Positions 13,887 to 27,200 are shown, counted from the first letter of the stretch. The stretch is 64,000 nt of DNA from Anaeramoeba flamelloides (GCA_027625915.1 JANTQA010000057.1:4650001-4714000); one strand, 5' to 3'. Program-made: numbers and translations. The notes: a model not told the origin generated them from the sequence alone.

Positions 13887-14088
13887 TACAGTCAGTTTCA
13901 CTTTTAAGGCACAAACTTTCAACGAAATTTAAGGCACAAAAAAAAATCTCAAATTAAAGCACAAAATTCAAATTCTAGTAAAAATAAATTGTAAAAAAAA
14001 AAATTCTAAATTTTGTGCCTTAATTTGATGTTTTTTTGTGCCTTAAATTTCGTTCAAAGTTTGTGCCTTAAAAGTGAAACTGACTGTA
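13887..14088. mobile_element. Palindromic MITE, AAGGCACAAA family, copy 2
   Basis: Begins TACAGTCAGTTTCACTTTTA and ends with its reverse complement, TAAAAGTGAAACTGACTGTA. The arms match almost perfectly over about 90 bp. The terminal TA is the probable target-site duplication. This is the best-preserved copy and could serve as a family reference. Confidence 0.92.
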
Positions 14089-16139
14089 GATGAAAATGAA
14101 TAATTATAAAAACATTAATAATCTATAACTTAAATGTGTTTTTATATTACTTTAGCAATAATATAATAAATTGGGTGTTTTTTTTTTGACTATTTTTAAT
14201 TTTAGGTGTGTCCAAATTTTTTGAAAATGATTTATATTCAACTTCAGATTGAACAACAATTATGATTTTTAAGGGTTGAAAAAATAACTATATAAATTAA
14301 AGATTTAATTTTTTTGATTTTTTTGTGTTTATTCTTCCAGAGTTGTTTTATGTAACGACTTTACGAACTTTATAAAATAGAGAGTTTACAATTTTATAGA
14401 ATAAGCTTTCAATAAATAGAGAGTAGTTGATCAATATTGTAACTCGGAAGATTTATTATCTATACATCTATTATTATTTTTGATGGTTGAAACCATAATC
14501 ATTCTTCTTATTTAAAATTGAACGAATAAGAAGATCATTCCAACACAAATATTGTCACCTTTAAAAAAATATTGGTAGAATGGTACTAGAATGTTAATTT
14601 TTACAAATTGCTCAGAGTTTTTACTAAAAAAATCAAATAAATAGAAATAAAAATGTTTGATTCAATTTTAAATAAATAAGTTTGGTTTAGTAATCATTTT
14701 ATTTGAATAGGAACTATATTATTTGAAAATTTAATCAATTATCACATTGAGGATTATTGATTGTTTTTAATTATTAAATAAGATCATTGAGTGAAAAGGG
14801 AAAAAAATAAACTTTATATTTTTTTTTTGAATATACAATTACAATAAATTAATAAAATATTATCCTTTAGTAAATATAAGTTAAGAATTTTCATTAAAAG
14901 TTTGAAGATTTTGTTTAATACTTATTTGAAAATGAAATAATATATATATATATATATATTATTCTTATTTTCTGATATTTTTTTTTATTTTTAAGAGCTT
15001 GTATAAGTTAGAAGGTTATTGTTAAATTGAAAATATCATCGTGAAGTTATATATTAGAAAATTTAGTTTACAATCATAAAATTATGAAAAGAAAAAAAAA
15101 ACATAGTTACAAATGAAACCATTTTTCTAAAAAATGCTTTTTAAGAGAATCATTTTTAATATTACAAAGAAAATTTAAGTGGAAAAAATATTTATAAAAA
15201 GAAGGAACGTTATATTTCCGGGGCAAATAATTATTTTATTAAGGGGTCTAGTATTTTATTCATATTTATTGAGAATGTTTCAAATTTTAAAATAGTCTTT
15301 TCACATGAAAATAGCTAATTTAAATCATAAAATTGTTGTCAAAAATAAAAATTTAAAAATAATTTTAAAACTTATTTTTTACTGATCAATAACAATGTCT
15401 GAAACTAAAATTACCCAAACTCGAATCATACCCATTTTTAAAATCTTAAAATCAAGTAAACATAAATAAAAAAATCTTCTTAAAAAAATCCTACAAAATT
15501 CAATTTTACTAATTTTACCACTTAAATATCAAAATTGTTAATCAAGATTAAATTTTGGTTTCATTCAATAGTTTGTTCATATTCTGATTCTAACCATCAA
15601 TCTTTTTTTTTTTAATTTTCATCGATTTTAAAAAAGAGAAAAACAAATATATTTGAAAATAGTAACTTTTTACTTCTTTTTTGTAATTAAATCAATTCAA
15701 TTTAGAGTTATTTTTATTGATTGATTTTTTTTTTTTACGATTTATGTACTTGAACAATTTTCCACTTAATATCTCATTTTGTAAAAAAACCTCTCTCTTC
15801 TTATTTTAAATTACAAATCAACTAATAAAATGAGTAAAATATAAATATTATAAAATTTTCACTGTTTGTTTATCGGTATAACAGGTGGTTTTTATTATTT
15901 ATAAAATAATTTTATCTTATCATGTGTGCAATAAAATAACATAATAAAATTAATTTCTTCTTTGTAAATCAGTGTTAATTTTTTGAAATTATTTATATAT
16001 CTTTTTTTTTATTAATTAATTAGGAAAAAGGACTAATTAAAGACAATTTTATCAAAATAAAATGAAGTAGAAAAACTATCCAAACCATGTGATTTAAAAA
16101 AATAATAACATCATGACCTGGATCTAATAAAAATCTAGA
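14089..16139. other. AT-rich spacer
   Basis: No gene or clear element. A short (TA)n microsatellite lies at 14941-14959. The rest is A/T homopolymers and stops in all frames. Confidence 0.5.
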
Positions 16140-16492
16140 CACTGTACTTGGGGTTTCTTGAGTTTTCTGTTTTTATCAAAAAGTCATATTTTTCTTTAGG
16201 TTTTTTTGAGTTTTCTATTTATTTCGAAAATCAATATATTTTCGTTAGGTTTTTTTGAGTTTTCTATTTATTCGTAAAATCGATAGATTTTCGTTAGGTT
16301 ATTTTAACTTTTCAAAATAAACCGAAAATTTATTAAAATTTTCTGTTTATTTCAAAAGGTAAAAATAACCTAGAACACTTCATAAATAAAATAGAAAACC
16401 TCAAAAAAAACTAGAACACTTCACAGAGAAAACCATAAACCTCAAGAAAAAGGTTGTTAGTTTTTCCAGAATTTAAATGAATGGAGTAAAAT
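16140..16492 (+). repeat. Stand-alone copy of the LINE-associated hairpin module
   Basis: Runs of GGTTTCTTGAGTTTTCTG are answered downstream by ATAAACCTCAAG, giving a long imperfect hairpin. A unit of about 50 bp, TTAGGTTTTTTTGAGTTTTC plus an AT spacer, is repeated in tandem at 16192-16300. The same module forms the 3' part of the LINE copies at 53.8-54.1 and 62.6-62.96 kb, and shares the CCAGAATTTAAA..GAATGGAGTAAAATC block with the latter. No LINE coding sequence precedes it here, so it is either a detached 3' fragment or an independent element. Confidence 0.6.
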
Positions 16493-18710
16493 CTTTTTTT
16501 TTTTGTAGAATACTTTAAAATATTAGAAAATAGCCATTTGGTTTATTGTAATAATAATAAGTAAAAGATAATGTCTTAAATTTTAATATATTTTCTCAAA
16601 TATTATAAAAAGCCTAGCTACTTTGTGTCACATAAGCACTAGAAAGCACTCTAATGATATCCAACAATATTTAGTAAACGTATACATAATTTACAGGACT
16701 GGTAATAACCCAATATTTTTTTTTTCACATTTTCAAAGATTTTATAATTAAAAAAAAAACCAATGTAAATTTGATCAACTCTTTTATAGCCAAAGTAACA
16801 CCTTTTCAATCTTTAATTTAAAAAAAAAAATTGAATCTTTTTGATGAATATTGGAGGAAAAAAAATTGGAATTGTCAAAATTGAAATCATTTTTTCAATT
16901 TTATCACATTTTTGCTTTTTTCCAATTTTTTTTTATTTGTAATAGTTTTTCAATTGTTTTTATTACTGTTGACTAACTAAAGCAGCTCAAAAAGTTTAAT
17001 TTGTGTTTCAAAACAATAAACTTTTTTTTTTTTTTTTATCGGATGTTTAAACATTAACCAATTAAGGGAACTGGTAATAGACACGAATTAAATATTATAT
17101 TGATAACTGAAAGTTCTATTATTTAAAAATAGATTCTAAAAATGTGGGCTCAAATTAGAAAATTTTTCTCAAAAAATAGAGTATAATTTTTGAGAATATT
17201 TTTAGTATCAAAAAAACAAAAAAACAAAAAATTTCAAAAAAATTGAGAATATAATGAAAAAATAATCAAACAAATTTCATTCCTAATTTAAATTTTACTG
17301 AAAATCTTCTTGGAGTTTACTTCCAAAATTGATTTGTACTTAGGTATGCTATTGGGTATTAGATTGGAAGTATTCCATGGTAACAAGAAGAAAAAAAAAA
17401 CACAGATTATATTTTGAAACACGGTTTATAACCATCTCGAAAGGTATTATTTTGATCACTGCACAAGTACTTTATTCAGAAAGCAAAAACGTGCTATTTT
17501 TAATGTTATTGAAAAAACAAGTATGATTGTAGAATAAATATATATAAGATTCTCTTTGAATTTTCTTTTGATCTTTAATTGAAGATCATAATGAACATTG
17601 TTGTTTTTCTCAATGTTTCAACTAAGAATTTTAGGTTGTTCTATTTTTATCAATAAATGCTGATTGATTAGATTTACTTCCTTTCTATATCAGCTATTCT
17701 TTGATGTGTATTATTCTACTTATTTCGTATTAGTTCTTCAAAGGTCAATTATATATTATAATTGATCTTTTAAAAAAATGTTGGGCTTCTTTGACAGAAA
17801 TAATGTTTACTAACTGAAATTAACATTAAAAAAAACACAAACAATATTACATCCTTTGATGAGATTTCCTTTACTCTCAGTTTTTTTTTTTTCAAAAATC
17901 ATAAATAGATTAAAATTATGTTTTTAAATCAAAATTAAAGTTTTAAATAGAGATTAAATGTTGATTTCAACCAAGATCCAAATGAAATTCGAGCTTTTTT
18001 TTAATATTTTTTATTTATTTTAGGTTATTGAGATCATTTTACATTTTTATTGAAAAAGATTTAAAAATTAATACGTCAATTTTGCGCATGTACCAAAAGA
18101 TTCCAAAGATCATAGTAATTGTAAAAATCTATCCAAGACTAGATTACTAAAATAATAATGTTTCCAAATTTTCAAAAGTGTTTAATTTTTGGTTTCTGAA
18201 ATATGAAATCTGAAAAAAGGATATTTTGAAAAAGAAGTAAAATCACAAATCTCAGGTGTGTTTGATAATTGATAATCATTTTAAAAAAGTGTTTCCAAAA
18301 CTTTTTCACAAGTTCTATCAATCAATCAATAAGCTTGTATAGACCGATTTTTATGCCTCGATTAAAAACTTTTTTGTTCACACTTTTTCAATATTTTTAA
18401 TTGAATTTTTTTTTGTTTTTCAGAGATGCTTATTTTTTCTTTTTTGTGTATCAAAAAACAAAAGATCTTTTTTTTTTTTTTTTGGTGATTATATGTTTTG
18501 TTTGAAGTGTTTATTTTAAATTTTGATCTTTTTTTAAAGCTGTTTATGTTGTTTTGGATTCTTTTTTTTTTCTTTATTTTGTGTTTTTCTTTTTCTATTT
18601 GTGGAAATAAAGAAGAAAAAAAAGAAAAACCAACAAAAAACAAATTATAATTAAATAAATATATAATTAAACAGAGATCAAAAGAGAAAGAATTAAATTG
18701 GAAAATCAAA
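16493..18710. other. AT-rich spacer and 3' flank of the proteolipid gene
   Basis: No coding region is supported. A minus-strand frame at 18362-18709 directly below the proteolipid stop is Lys/Asn/Phe-rich low complexity and is probably the gene's 3' UTR. Confidence 0.5.
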
Positions 18711-19540
18711 TTAAGGAGCAGCAGAGCATTTCACGTTTGTTGTTCTTTGTGTTAAGATCAACCCAACAATGAGGCCATAGATACCAAGTGCTTCTGCAAA
18801 GATTAAGATCAAAAAGCATCCCTGTGAACACTCTGGGCTGCTGGGCTGATGCCCTCACACCTGCGTCCCCAACAATCCCCAACGAAACACCTGCTCCGAT
18901 CCCAGAGAGCCCAACACTTATCCCTGCTGCAAGGTCAGCAAACGATTTGTAAGAAGAATAGTTTGTTTCGCCTAATGTTGTTGCTGTAACAATTGAAATG
19001 ATTAGTCCATAAATACCAACAATAGAGGCCATGATCGCTGGAATAACAGACTTCATCACTTGTTCAGGCTTTTTTGAACCAGTTACACAAATACCAATCC
19101 TTTTGATTGGATAGTTTTTTCATTTTTCAATATCAATAAAAACAAATAAAAACGTAAAAAAAAAAAAAAAAAGAAGATCAAAACAAAAGATTTTTTTTTT
19201 TTCTTTTTTTTAGAAAATGTTTTGTTTAAACTTCAAAAAGAAAAGAAAAGAAAAGAAAAGAAAAGAAAAGAATTCATACCCATTTTTAGCAACACCATAA
19301 GCTGAGCCAAATGCTGCAAAAACTAATGCAATTACAGCCCCAAAAAATCTAAAATTAGTGTTTTATTATATTTTGGTTGGTTTTTTATTTTTTATTTTTT
19401 TTTCATATTTCAAGTAGCAAAAGTTTAGTTGCAAGGTTTATTTGAGTTTAGAAACTTAAGTAAGATTAAAATTGAAACACAAACCCATAAAAATAAGAAC
19501 TAGCTTTACAAACTTCGTCAGCCAGCAAAATTAAACTCAT
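18711..19540 (-). CDS. ATP6V0C: V-type ATPase 16-kDa proteolipid subunit c, frameshifted
   Basis: This is the membrane rotor subunit of the vacuolar proton pump. Minus-strand exons are 19540-19485, 19348-19280 and 19099-18711, with introns of 136 bp (GTTTGT donor) and 180 bp (GTATGA donor). The spliced start MSLILLADEVCKASSY leads into FYGFFGAVIALVFAAFGSAYG (TM1), then GSKKPEQVMKSVIPAIMA (TM2) and GLSGIGAGVSLGIVGDAGVRA (TM3). At the T5 run 18811-18815 the frame shifts by one base. Beyond it the expected LILIFAEALGIYGLIVGLIL, with the proton-carrying Glu, is intact in the other frame and ends at TAA (18711). Unshifted reading gives an unrelated tail ending at 18706. Without the extra base the protein would be about 170 residues, normal for the family. 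Possible causes are an assembly error, a +1 recoding site at CTT-TTT-G, or recent inactivation. The coding bases look well preserved otherwise. Confidence 0.88.
19236..19270. repeat. (AAAAG)7 microsatellite in an intron
   Basis: Seven perfect AAAAG units sit in the second intron of the proteolipid gene, close to the splice donor at 19279 on the minus strand. Confidence 0.95.
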
Positions 19541-22500
19541 TTAAAAAAATCTCAAAAAATCAAAAAACAAGAAAAAATGTTAAAATAATTTCTCTTTTTG
19601 GAACAAAGGCTTTCATATTGTTAAATTCTTTTTATTTTTTAAATTTTCCCAGCCTTTTTTTAGGGTTTAATAATCCTATAAGTGAAATTTATCGATTTAA
19701 TGATCTATTTTGATTAGAAACTAATTTAAATTTTATATTATAAGTTTCAGAATCAAGGGAAGAGACAAATTATTATTAATGGTAAAATACTATGATCAAA
19801 ATTTGAATTCAACTTTCCAAAATAATCAAAACATAAGAATCAAAATAAATCATCAAAAACTTCGATCCCCAATTCTAAAAGGGTAATTAATAATTTTTGC
19901 TTGTTTGTAGAATTAAAAAATTGGAATGTTATATAATTTCCAAACCATTTTTTGAAAAGCTGAATAAAAAATTTTGTTATATATTTTGCAACAAAGAGTA
20001 TTATGAGAATTCTTCTTTATTAAATTGGAAGGTAAAGGTTTTTTGATTTCTTTTTCTCTTTTTAATGAAATATGATTTTCAAAATTGGTACATTTCTTTG
20101 GCATTTATTTCTTGAGAAAGGATATATTGTTGTTAAAATAACCTGTTCACACTTTATAATCCCATCTTTCAACAAAAAATATTTGTTGCTCTTTTAAATA
20201 ACAAATATATTCAATGATCAAAAAAATAAACCATAAATTAATCTACTAATGGTTACTTAAAGTAATACTATTATTAAAAAATCAATTATAAAAAATGAAA
20301 GATCAAATTTGAATTTTTATCTCAAAAAAATAGAGTAAATTTATTTTTTATATACAACAAAAAAAATCAATATCATAAAAATTTTGAAATAATTAGAAAA
20401 TTTCCAATAAATTCAGTTCATAATGTAAAATTTAGGTTAAATACTAAGGATTTTATCTTTAACATTATTTTGATCTTAAAGTTTACTCTTGAATATTGGA
20501 TTCAAATTTATTTTGAAAGTAGAAAAAAAAAAGAATTTTGTTTTGAAATTATCATTTGCTTTACATGTACCGGTGTATTTTTAGATACTGTGTCTTATTT
20601 TTGAATAAAATTTTAGATTTTTCCGGAAATTACTATATATGTTGATTTAAACACAATTTACATACTTTTGTTTAATAAAATATATTTCCAAATTTACCAA
20701 CAATTTAAAACTGAAATTTATATATTAAGGGTTAAACTTTTATTGGGTCTAACTCATAGTTCGAATGTTCTGATCATTCAAAATTAGTTATCAAGACCTC
20801 AAATTTTTAATAGAAAAAAATAAGATCCTATTTTATAATTTTAAAAAAAAATTGATAATCATTATAAATTTTTTTTAAAAAATCGGTATGTATAGTAATT
20901 TTGTTCTAAGTCTAATATAATTTGAATATTTTTGAAAATAACTAAAGGGGTTTATAATTTAATTCAATTTTAAAAAAATTGTTTGTTTTTTTTCACGAAA
21001 TTCACATTCAGACAAATTACACACTTTTTAAATTATTTTCTCTGTTTTGAGTTTTTAATAAAAATTGAATAAATTAAAGAGCATATATCAAAATTTTGAT
21101 TTTTAAATTTTTGGTAGTTTATGAATCCATCAATAAAATTCCAATTACTTTTTTTTATTTATAATATGTTCCACAAATGGTTTTTTTGATTCTTTTTGTG
21201 TTTTAAAAAGATTTAAATATAATCAAAATCAATAATAGTTAGGTTTGTTTTGTTTGTTTTATGTAAGGTTTGATTAGATTAAAAATATTGTAAATATTAT
21301 TTATGATGTGCTTAAAGAATAAATATAAACTCTAGTTTGAAGTGGTACATTATTGAACCCGAATTTCTAAAAAAAAAAAAAAAAAGGAATATATTTTATA
21401 ATAACTGAAAAAACTTCGAAACACAAAAAGAAAAAAAAAATTGATAACAATTTTCTTTTTCACAATCCCAAAACTTTTTTTTCTCAAAAAATTCCTTTTG
21501 GTGCGATAAAACGTTCAAGAAATTGTAAAATCCAAACAAATGCCACTGAAAGTGCAGAATATGTTCAATGTATAAATATAAAACCCAAATTATTGGAAAT
21601 ATTTTAAGAGTTCAATCTGAAAATATCAATTATTTTGACAATTTTTCCCTAAAATATATAAAACTTTTAGAAAAATAATAAAAGAATAAAATAGAGATTA
21701 TTGATCATAATTTATCATATTCAAAAAATGAGAAAATTAATGTTCTCTATTTGAAATTGTGAAATTTTGAGATTTTTGATATGAAATGCCTGAAGGTATT
21801 TCTAAACAATTATTTAAAAAATGTAAAAAATCACATCTTTTTAAAGGTTTTAGATGTATTTTTTTTAAAAAATTCAAATCTTTTACTCAAATTCATTAAA
21901 AAAACAACAATCGAAATTACCAATAATGAAAAAAAAAAAAAAAAAAAATAAACTGAAAAAGATAAAGAAATATCCAAAATCTTAAAAAAGGTGGTTAAAA
22001 TTTTTTAAATGGTTGATCATATAAAAACAAATAATGGTGTTTGTTGATTCGACATGCTATTGTGAAAATATTTATCTTTTTAAAAATTCATCATTTTTTG
22101 AACAAGTGATTTGTGTTTTTATTTTTTTTTCTAATAAAATGTTAATTTCTAACACCAAGTTGGTTTAAGGATCTAGTATTCAGAAAACAATTTCCAATGT
22201 TGATTTTTTATTTGTATGGGTTAAATTGAAGCTTAAAGTTCTCCAAATAGAAATAATTTTATTGATAAAGAGATCTTAACCCCTTAAAATCCAAGATAAC
22301 TTTGTTATTATTGTTGATAATGTTTAAAAAGAAAAACTCTACACTATATTATAAATATGATTCCCAAAAATCACAAAAGGTATTGATCCTCTGTTCATTC
22401 TCAGAAAAATACAATTTATAGCTTAAAAAAAAATATAAAAAATTTCTTAATTTTCTTTTTTTATTTCGATATTTTTTATCCGTTTTGATTCATCAACAGT

Positions 22501-23109
22501 TTTATCACTGGTTAATTAAGTTGATAGGAAGTTATGTTTTTTTTGTATCGTCGAAAAAGTAATTTTTTTCAAAATGGGCTTCTGGTGTATGGAATAACAT
22601 ATTCCCAAATTTCAAAGAAAATTGAAAAACAAGAAAAAAATTTATAAAATTATTTTTATTTTGGTTTTAGTTGAAAAAATCTATAAATACAAAAAAAAAA
22701 CAAATAAGAACAAATAAACATTAACTTATTTAGTTTAGAAAAAAAAAATGATAATGATGCTAATAAAATCTGGAATAATTTGTAAATTTATAATCATCTT
22801 AAGAATTGTAATGTTTTAATTTTAAAAAATTATCTATTTAAAACATTCAAGCATAAAGATGAGGGTTTTTTTTTTTTTTTTTTTTTTTTTTTATTGGTAA
22901 CTAATAAAAATTATTAATTATATCTAAATAAAATTAAAAATATTAAACCATGATCTTTATTAAATCATTGATTCATTAATAGCATTGTGACAGATTAAAT
23001 TTAAATTCCAATTAAAATTCGGAACAAGCGAATCGTTTATGCTCTATAAATGGAATTAGTCAAGAACATACACATATTGTTAATTATGTTTATGTGTCGC
23101 CATCTCTTT
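19541..23109. other. AT-rich spacer
   Basis: No supported gene. The stretch includes a T tract of more than 20 bases near 22870-22892 and an A tract near 21930-21948. A 63-residue minus-strand frame at 19913-20104 shows no family motif. No inverted-repeat element was recognised here. Confidence 0.5.
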
Positions 23110-24273
23110 TTAAATAAAATTGTTATATTCTTGATTTGGCATTAGTATGTGCTCGAGGTTTGATCCCAAAATATCAAATCCTACGTCTTCATACAAAAAA
23201 TTTTGGTTTAAATATGGCAAATTGAAAATATCACAATCGTTGTTGTGAGTTAAATTTGAGAAGAAAAGGTCGTTTGAGAATTCTTCAACGGGCTGAAATT
23301 TAAATTTCATTTCTTCTTTTACAGTTTCGTTTTTTGTTACATTTTTGTTTTCGTTCGTCGTGTTGATTGTTGGATATAAGGTATCTTCCATTTCAAAATA
23401 ATTTTGGAAATTATTTTCAAAGCACATATCGTTAATCAGAATTTTGTTTGTTTTTGGGAGTGTTTTCATTTGCTTCTGGTTCCAATTTAAATCTTTTGAG
23501 GACGTGGGTTCTGTTTCCTTAAAAATTCTTTTTCTCGTGATTTTGTTTGGATTAATTTTAATGATGTCCTCTGAAATTTCATTAAAATTGATTTGTGGGC
23601 TGATAAGTAATGGTTCGATTGGGATAAGATCAGTCTTGATATTTAAGGGTACAATGTTTTCCAAAATTTTGTTCAAAGTGTTTTTCGTTTTTTGGTCACA
23701 TTTTGCTTTTTTTCGCATTTTGGTCATAAATTTTTTTTTCTGATCTTTTTTTGGAACATTTTTTAATGGAAGGCCCATGTTTGTTTTTGGATTTGTGTTT
23801 CTCGTCGTTTTTCTCGTTGTGTGTGTGTTTGTTTTTGTTCCAGGGACTTGAACAGTGCTTGGCTTTGTATTTGTTAATGTCTTGGAATCTTTCGAATTGC
23901 ACTCGTCGGTGGTTGGTTGGTTTTTTCGTGGCTTTTTGGAGGTTATTGGACCAAAAAACATCCACTCCCTTGAGTAATTGCGTGTGTTTGTCAGATTGTA
24001 GTTTTTGGTGAAAAAAGTCGTTATGCCTCTTTCTAAGGTCTTTCTTTTACGATCAGTGAGCTTCGAGAGGAAGTCAAGGCAACTTCGCTTGATTCGGATC
24101 TCTTTGGGCCCATGCGTCTTGTGCAGTTTGTTAATGTAGCTCTCTCTTAAATATTTGGGATTTAACCCTTGGATTTCGTTTCTTCTCAGTTTGATGATCT
24201 TTTTTAACCTTTTGCGATAGCATCGTGTTTTTTTAAATTCTTTTTTAAGGCGGAGAAATTGTTTTTTGTTCAT
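23110..24273 (-). CDS. Orphan intronless Lys/Asn-rich protein, 387 aa
   Basis: I do not recognise the family. The frame starts MNKKQFLRLKKEFKKTRCYR and is strongly basic over its first ~115 residues, with many Arg/Lys pairs, as in nucleic-acid-binding or nuclear proteins. A Thr/Lys/Asn-rich middle (about 120-185) follows, and then an acidic, Asn/Phe-rich tail from about 290 (DLFFSNLTHNNDCDIFNLPY). Reality as a gene is supported by its length in an AT-rich background, by a base composition richer in G+C than the flanks, and by an ATG start and TAA stop. No transmembrane segment, signal peptide, coiled coil or zinc motif is evident. A basic N-terminus with an acidic C-terminus would suit a transcription or chromatin factor, but this is only a guess. 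No introns are apparent, unlike the conserved genes nearby. Frames on the opposite strand are shadows. Confidence 0.72.
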   Translation of the reverse strand: MNKKQFLRLKKEFKKTRCYRKRLKKIIKLRRNEIQGLNPKYLRESYINKLHKTHGPKEIRIKRSCLDFLSKLTDRKRKTLERGITTFFTKNYNLTNTRNYSREWMFFGPITSKKPRKNQPTTDECNSKDSKTLTNTKPSTVQVPGTKTNTHTTRKTTRNTNPKTNMGLPLKNVPKKDQKKKFMTKMRKKAKCDQKTKNTLNKILENIVPLNIKTDLIPIEPLLISPQINFNEISEDIIKINPNKITRKRIFKETEPTSSKDLNWNQKQMKTLPKTNKILINDMCFENNFQNYFEMEDTLYPTINTTNENKNVTKNETVKEEMKFKFQPVEEFSNDLFFSNLTHNNDCDIFNLPYLNQNFLYEDVGFDILGSNLEHILMPNQEYNNFI

Positions 24274-27200
24274 TTTAGAATTACAGAAAAAGAAGAAATC
24301 TAATTAAAAAAAAATAAATGAAAAATAGATTGATTTTTTGTTAATTTACAAATTAAAGATACCACCTCGAACAATTCCAAAATACTCTTTATTTTCGAGT
24401 TTTTATTTTGAGAAATTAATTATTTGGTAAGGATGTTTCCATTTTTCTCTTCCACCTAACACTAATTTGCAAACATGGGAGAAGGGACGATTCCAGAGTT
24501 GGTTCTTATTTTTCTCTCTAAATGTTTGAATTTACTTTTTTTATTTTCCAACAAAAAAACAGTTTATTTTTAAAAAGTCGATCTTTTTCCTCTATATTAC
24601 TTCTCTAACCTCATTGTTAATTAGAATTTAGAAAGTGTCTCATCCTTTAAGTATTCTCTTTTTCTGTGTTAAAGTCTATCTTTTTGTAAATTTTTTTCGT
24701 TTTTTTTTTTCTTAAAAAGATAACTCGAAAATGCAATTCACAATTCTTCAAAAAACGGGATTAGAAATAGTTCCAATTTTGCAAAAAAATTAAAAAACAG
24801 TAAATTTTTTTTCTCTTCTAAAATTTTAGTAATTGTTATTTTTGAGAAAACATTTTCTTTTTTTGAGTTTCCCAATGACAATGAGTGGAATATCTTCGAA
24901 GATTAAATCTTAAAAAGTGTAAATTCTTTTCCAATTATTAAAAAGTTTTACTTTTTTTTTTTCGAAATTAGGCAACAAAACAAAATCTTGTATAAAGAAT
25001 CCAACCTCCTCTCCACAAGACCGTAGTACAAGTATTCTATGGTAGTATGTTATTTTCTAGTTTTCCTTGTGATTTTTTCTTTCTTATTTTTTAAAAAAAA
25101 CGAAAAGTTCTAAAATACATCAAAATAAAATTCTTGTTAATGAAATTCTAATATTATTATTACTTTGGTGATCCCAAAAAATCAGTTTAAGAATGAATAA
25201 ATTTGTTCATCTTGTTTCTTCCGAAAGACAACGTTCTAAACTTCTCCTCAAGCCTGTTTAATTTGGAAAACCATTCCCATTGGGGACATTCATCCTTATA
25301 AATGACTTGTATTTTTCATATTTGTAAAAAGTTAGAAAATCTTGAATTTTTTTGTGTTAATTGGAAAATTATCTTTCTTTAATTTTGAAGAATTATAGAA
25401 AAGTTACCTCAGGGTGAAGGATTTTCAATGCTCGGGTTTTTTCGTTGTTTTTCTATTTTTTTAAAGGAAACTGAAAAAGCCTGATAAAATGAAAGTAAGA
25501 TTTTATTATGGTTTTTTTTTTTTAGCTGCCTAATCCTTCAATCTTTGAATTTTACAGTATATAGAAACCCCTGTCAAAATATTTGGAAAGGGGCTTGATT
25601 TCTCCGTTTGATCTAATTCTTTGTAACTATTCTCACTTTTTAGATCGAAGTTAAATTTCAAAAATACTGAAAATAAATCCAAGAATGGGTTTTAATCCTG
25701 AATTTTTTAGATACCAATCTTGTTTTTAGTGTGTTTTGTTGGATGTGACAAGTTCATAAAATTTCTTTAATTCTTAATCATCCCTTCTTCTATGAAAAAA
25801 ATATGCAAATTATTATTCATAATAGTGACAAAAGTAATTGATTTTTTTCTTTTAAAAATATGATAATTGAATCATTTGCAAAATTTAGAATTAGCCGGAC
25901 GAATTTATTCGGCACTTAATGGTATTTCCTTTCAACTAAGAAATGGTCTATGTTTTCCTATTTTTTTTTTTCAAAATTGATTTGGACTGAAAGTCAATTG
26001 ATCTTTTTCGAAATCCTTTTTAAATTCCTTTTGACTGATTAATTAATTGAAATAATTTGTCAATTTTTTTTCTCAAAATGTAAAAATCTTCTTTATACTA
26101 CAGTTTGTTGATACAAAACTAGAATTGTTTTGAGGGAAAATGGGGGAAAGAGTTGATTTAAGAAGAAAGAAGGATCTTTTGTAGGAAAACAATTGTAGTT
26201 TTTTGAAGATTTTTTTGTTTTACTTTTTCCAACTGTTTTCTGTAAATCTTTAGAAACAGAAGAGTTCTGAAGTAAATTCGGCCAATTTTGCAATAAGAGA
26301 GAAACACGTAAAATATTTGTTTCACTTGAAATTTCATAAAATAATAGAAAAAAAAAAAAAAGTATTTTAAGAAAAAAAAAAAAGTAAAATTTTTTTGTTT
26401 CCTTTACAACTTTTCCGAGTCGAGATATTTTAACAAAACAAAGTCACTGTTAGAGTCTATTTTGTAAGGTTAAAATAATTTTCATTTGTGAAACAAGAAA
26501 AATTAACATTGTTATGAATCTAAAAAAAGCCCACCAATTTCCTCAATCAATTTTTTTGGTAGGATCCAGAACATAATTCCTCAAATTGGTTTGTTCAATA
26601 ACTTAGAAAAATTTTAGTTTAGCTTGTAATTTTTTTTATAAGGTTCTACTTTTGAAAATCAAGAAATAAATGAAAAAATTGGAACTTTTTCATCCCTTTT
26701 GGGTTATTAACTTTCTCTTGGTTTCACATAAAAAAAATAAAACAAAGAAAAATAATTAAAAAGTTTTTTATCATAATTTTAGATTCGTGTTAGTTCTTCA
26801 GAAAATTGGGTTTAATTTATATTTGCTTTTTGAAAAGTAACATTCTTTTTGGTTCTATCCCAATATCCATCATATTTTCAAGACTTTAACAAACTGTTTC
26901 AATAATTACTTATAACCCCTCAAATCGATTTTTAGAAAATTTTTACCTGACAATAAAAAATATTAATTGAGGAATGGGTGAAAATTATGTCAAATTAATG
27001 ATCTAAATTAAACCACTTGTATTGGTATTTGATCTTGGCTATTAAGTCTTAAAAAATAAAAGATAGAAAATTGGTATGTTTTTTTTTCCTAGTTAATTTC
27101 TTATTTTCATAAAATTTTTGGAGAATCTCAAAAGATTTGTTTCTAGGAACCAAATTCAGAGAAAAAAAATAATTCGTGGGTGTCGGTTTTTAAAAAACTA

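Noticed and set aside
24475-24573. Short frame beginning MGEGTIPELVLIFLSKC, slightly F-box-like
   Set aside because: It has 32 residues, no downstream domain and no splice context. The similarity is too weak.
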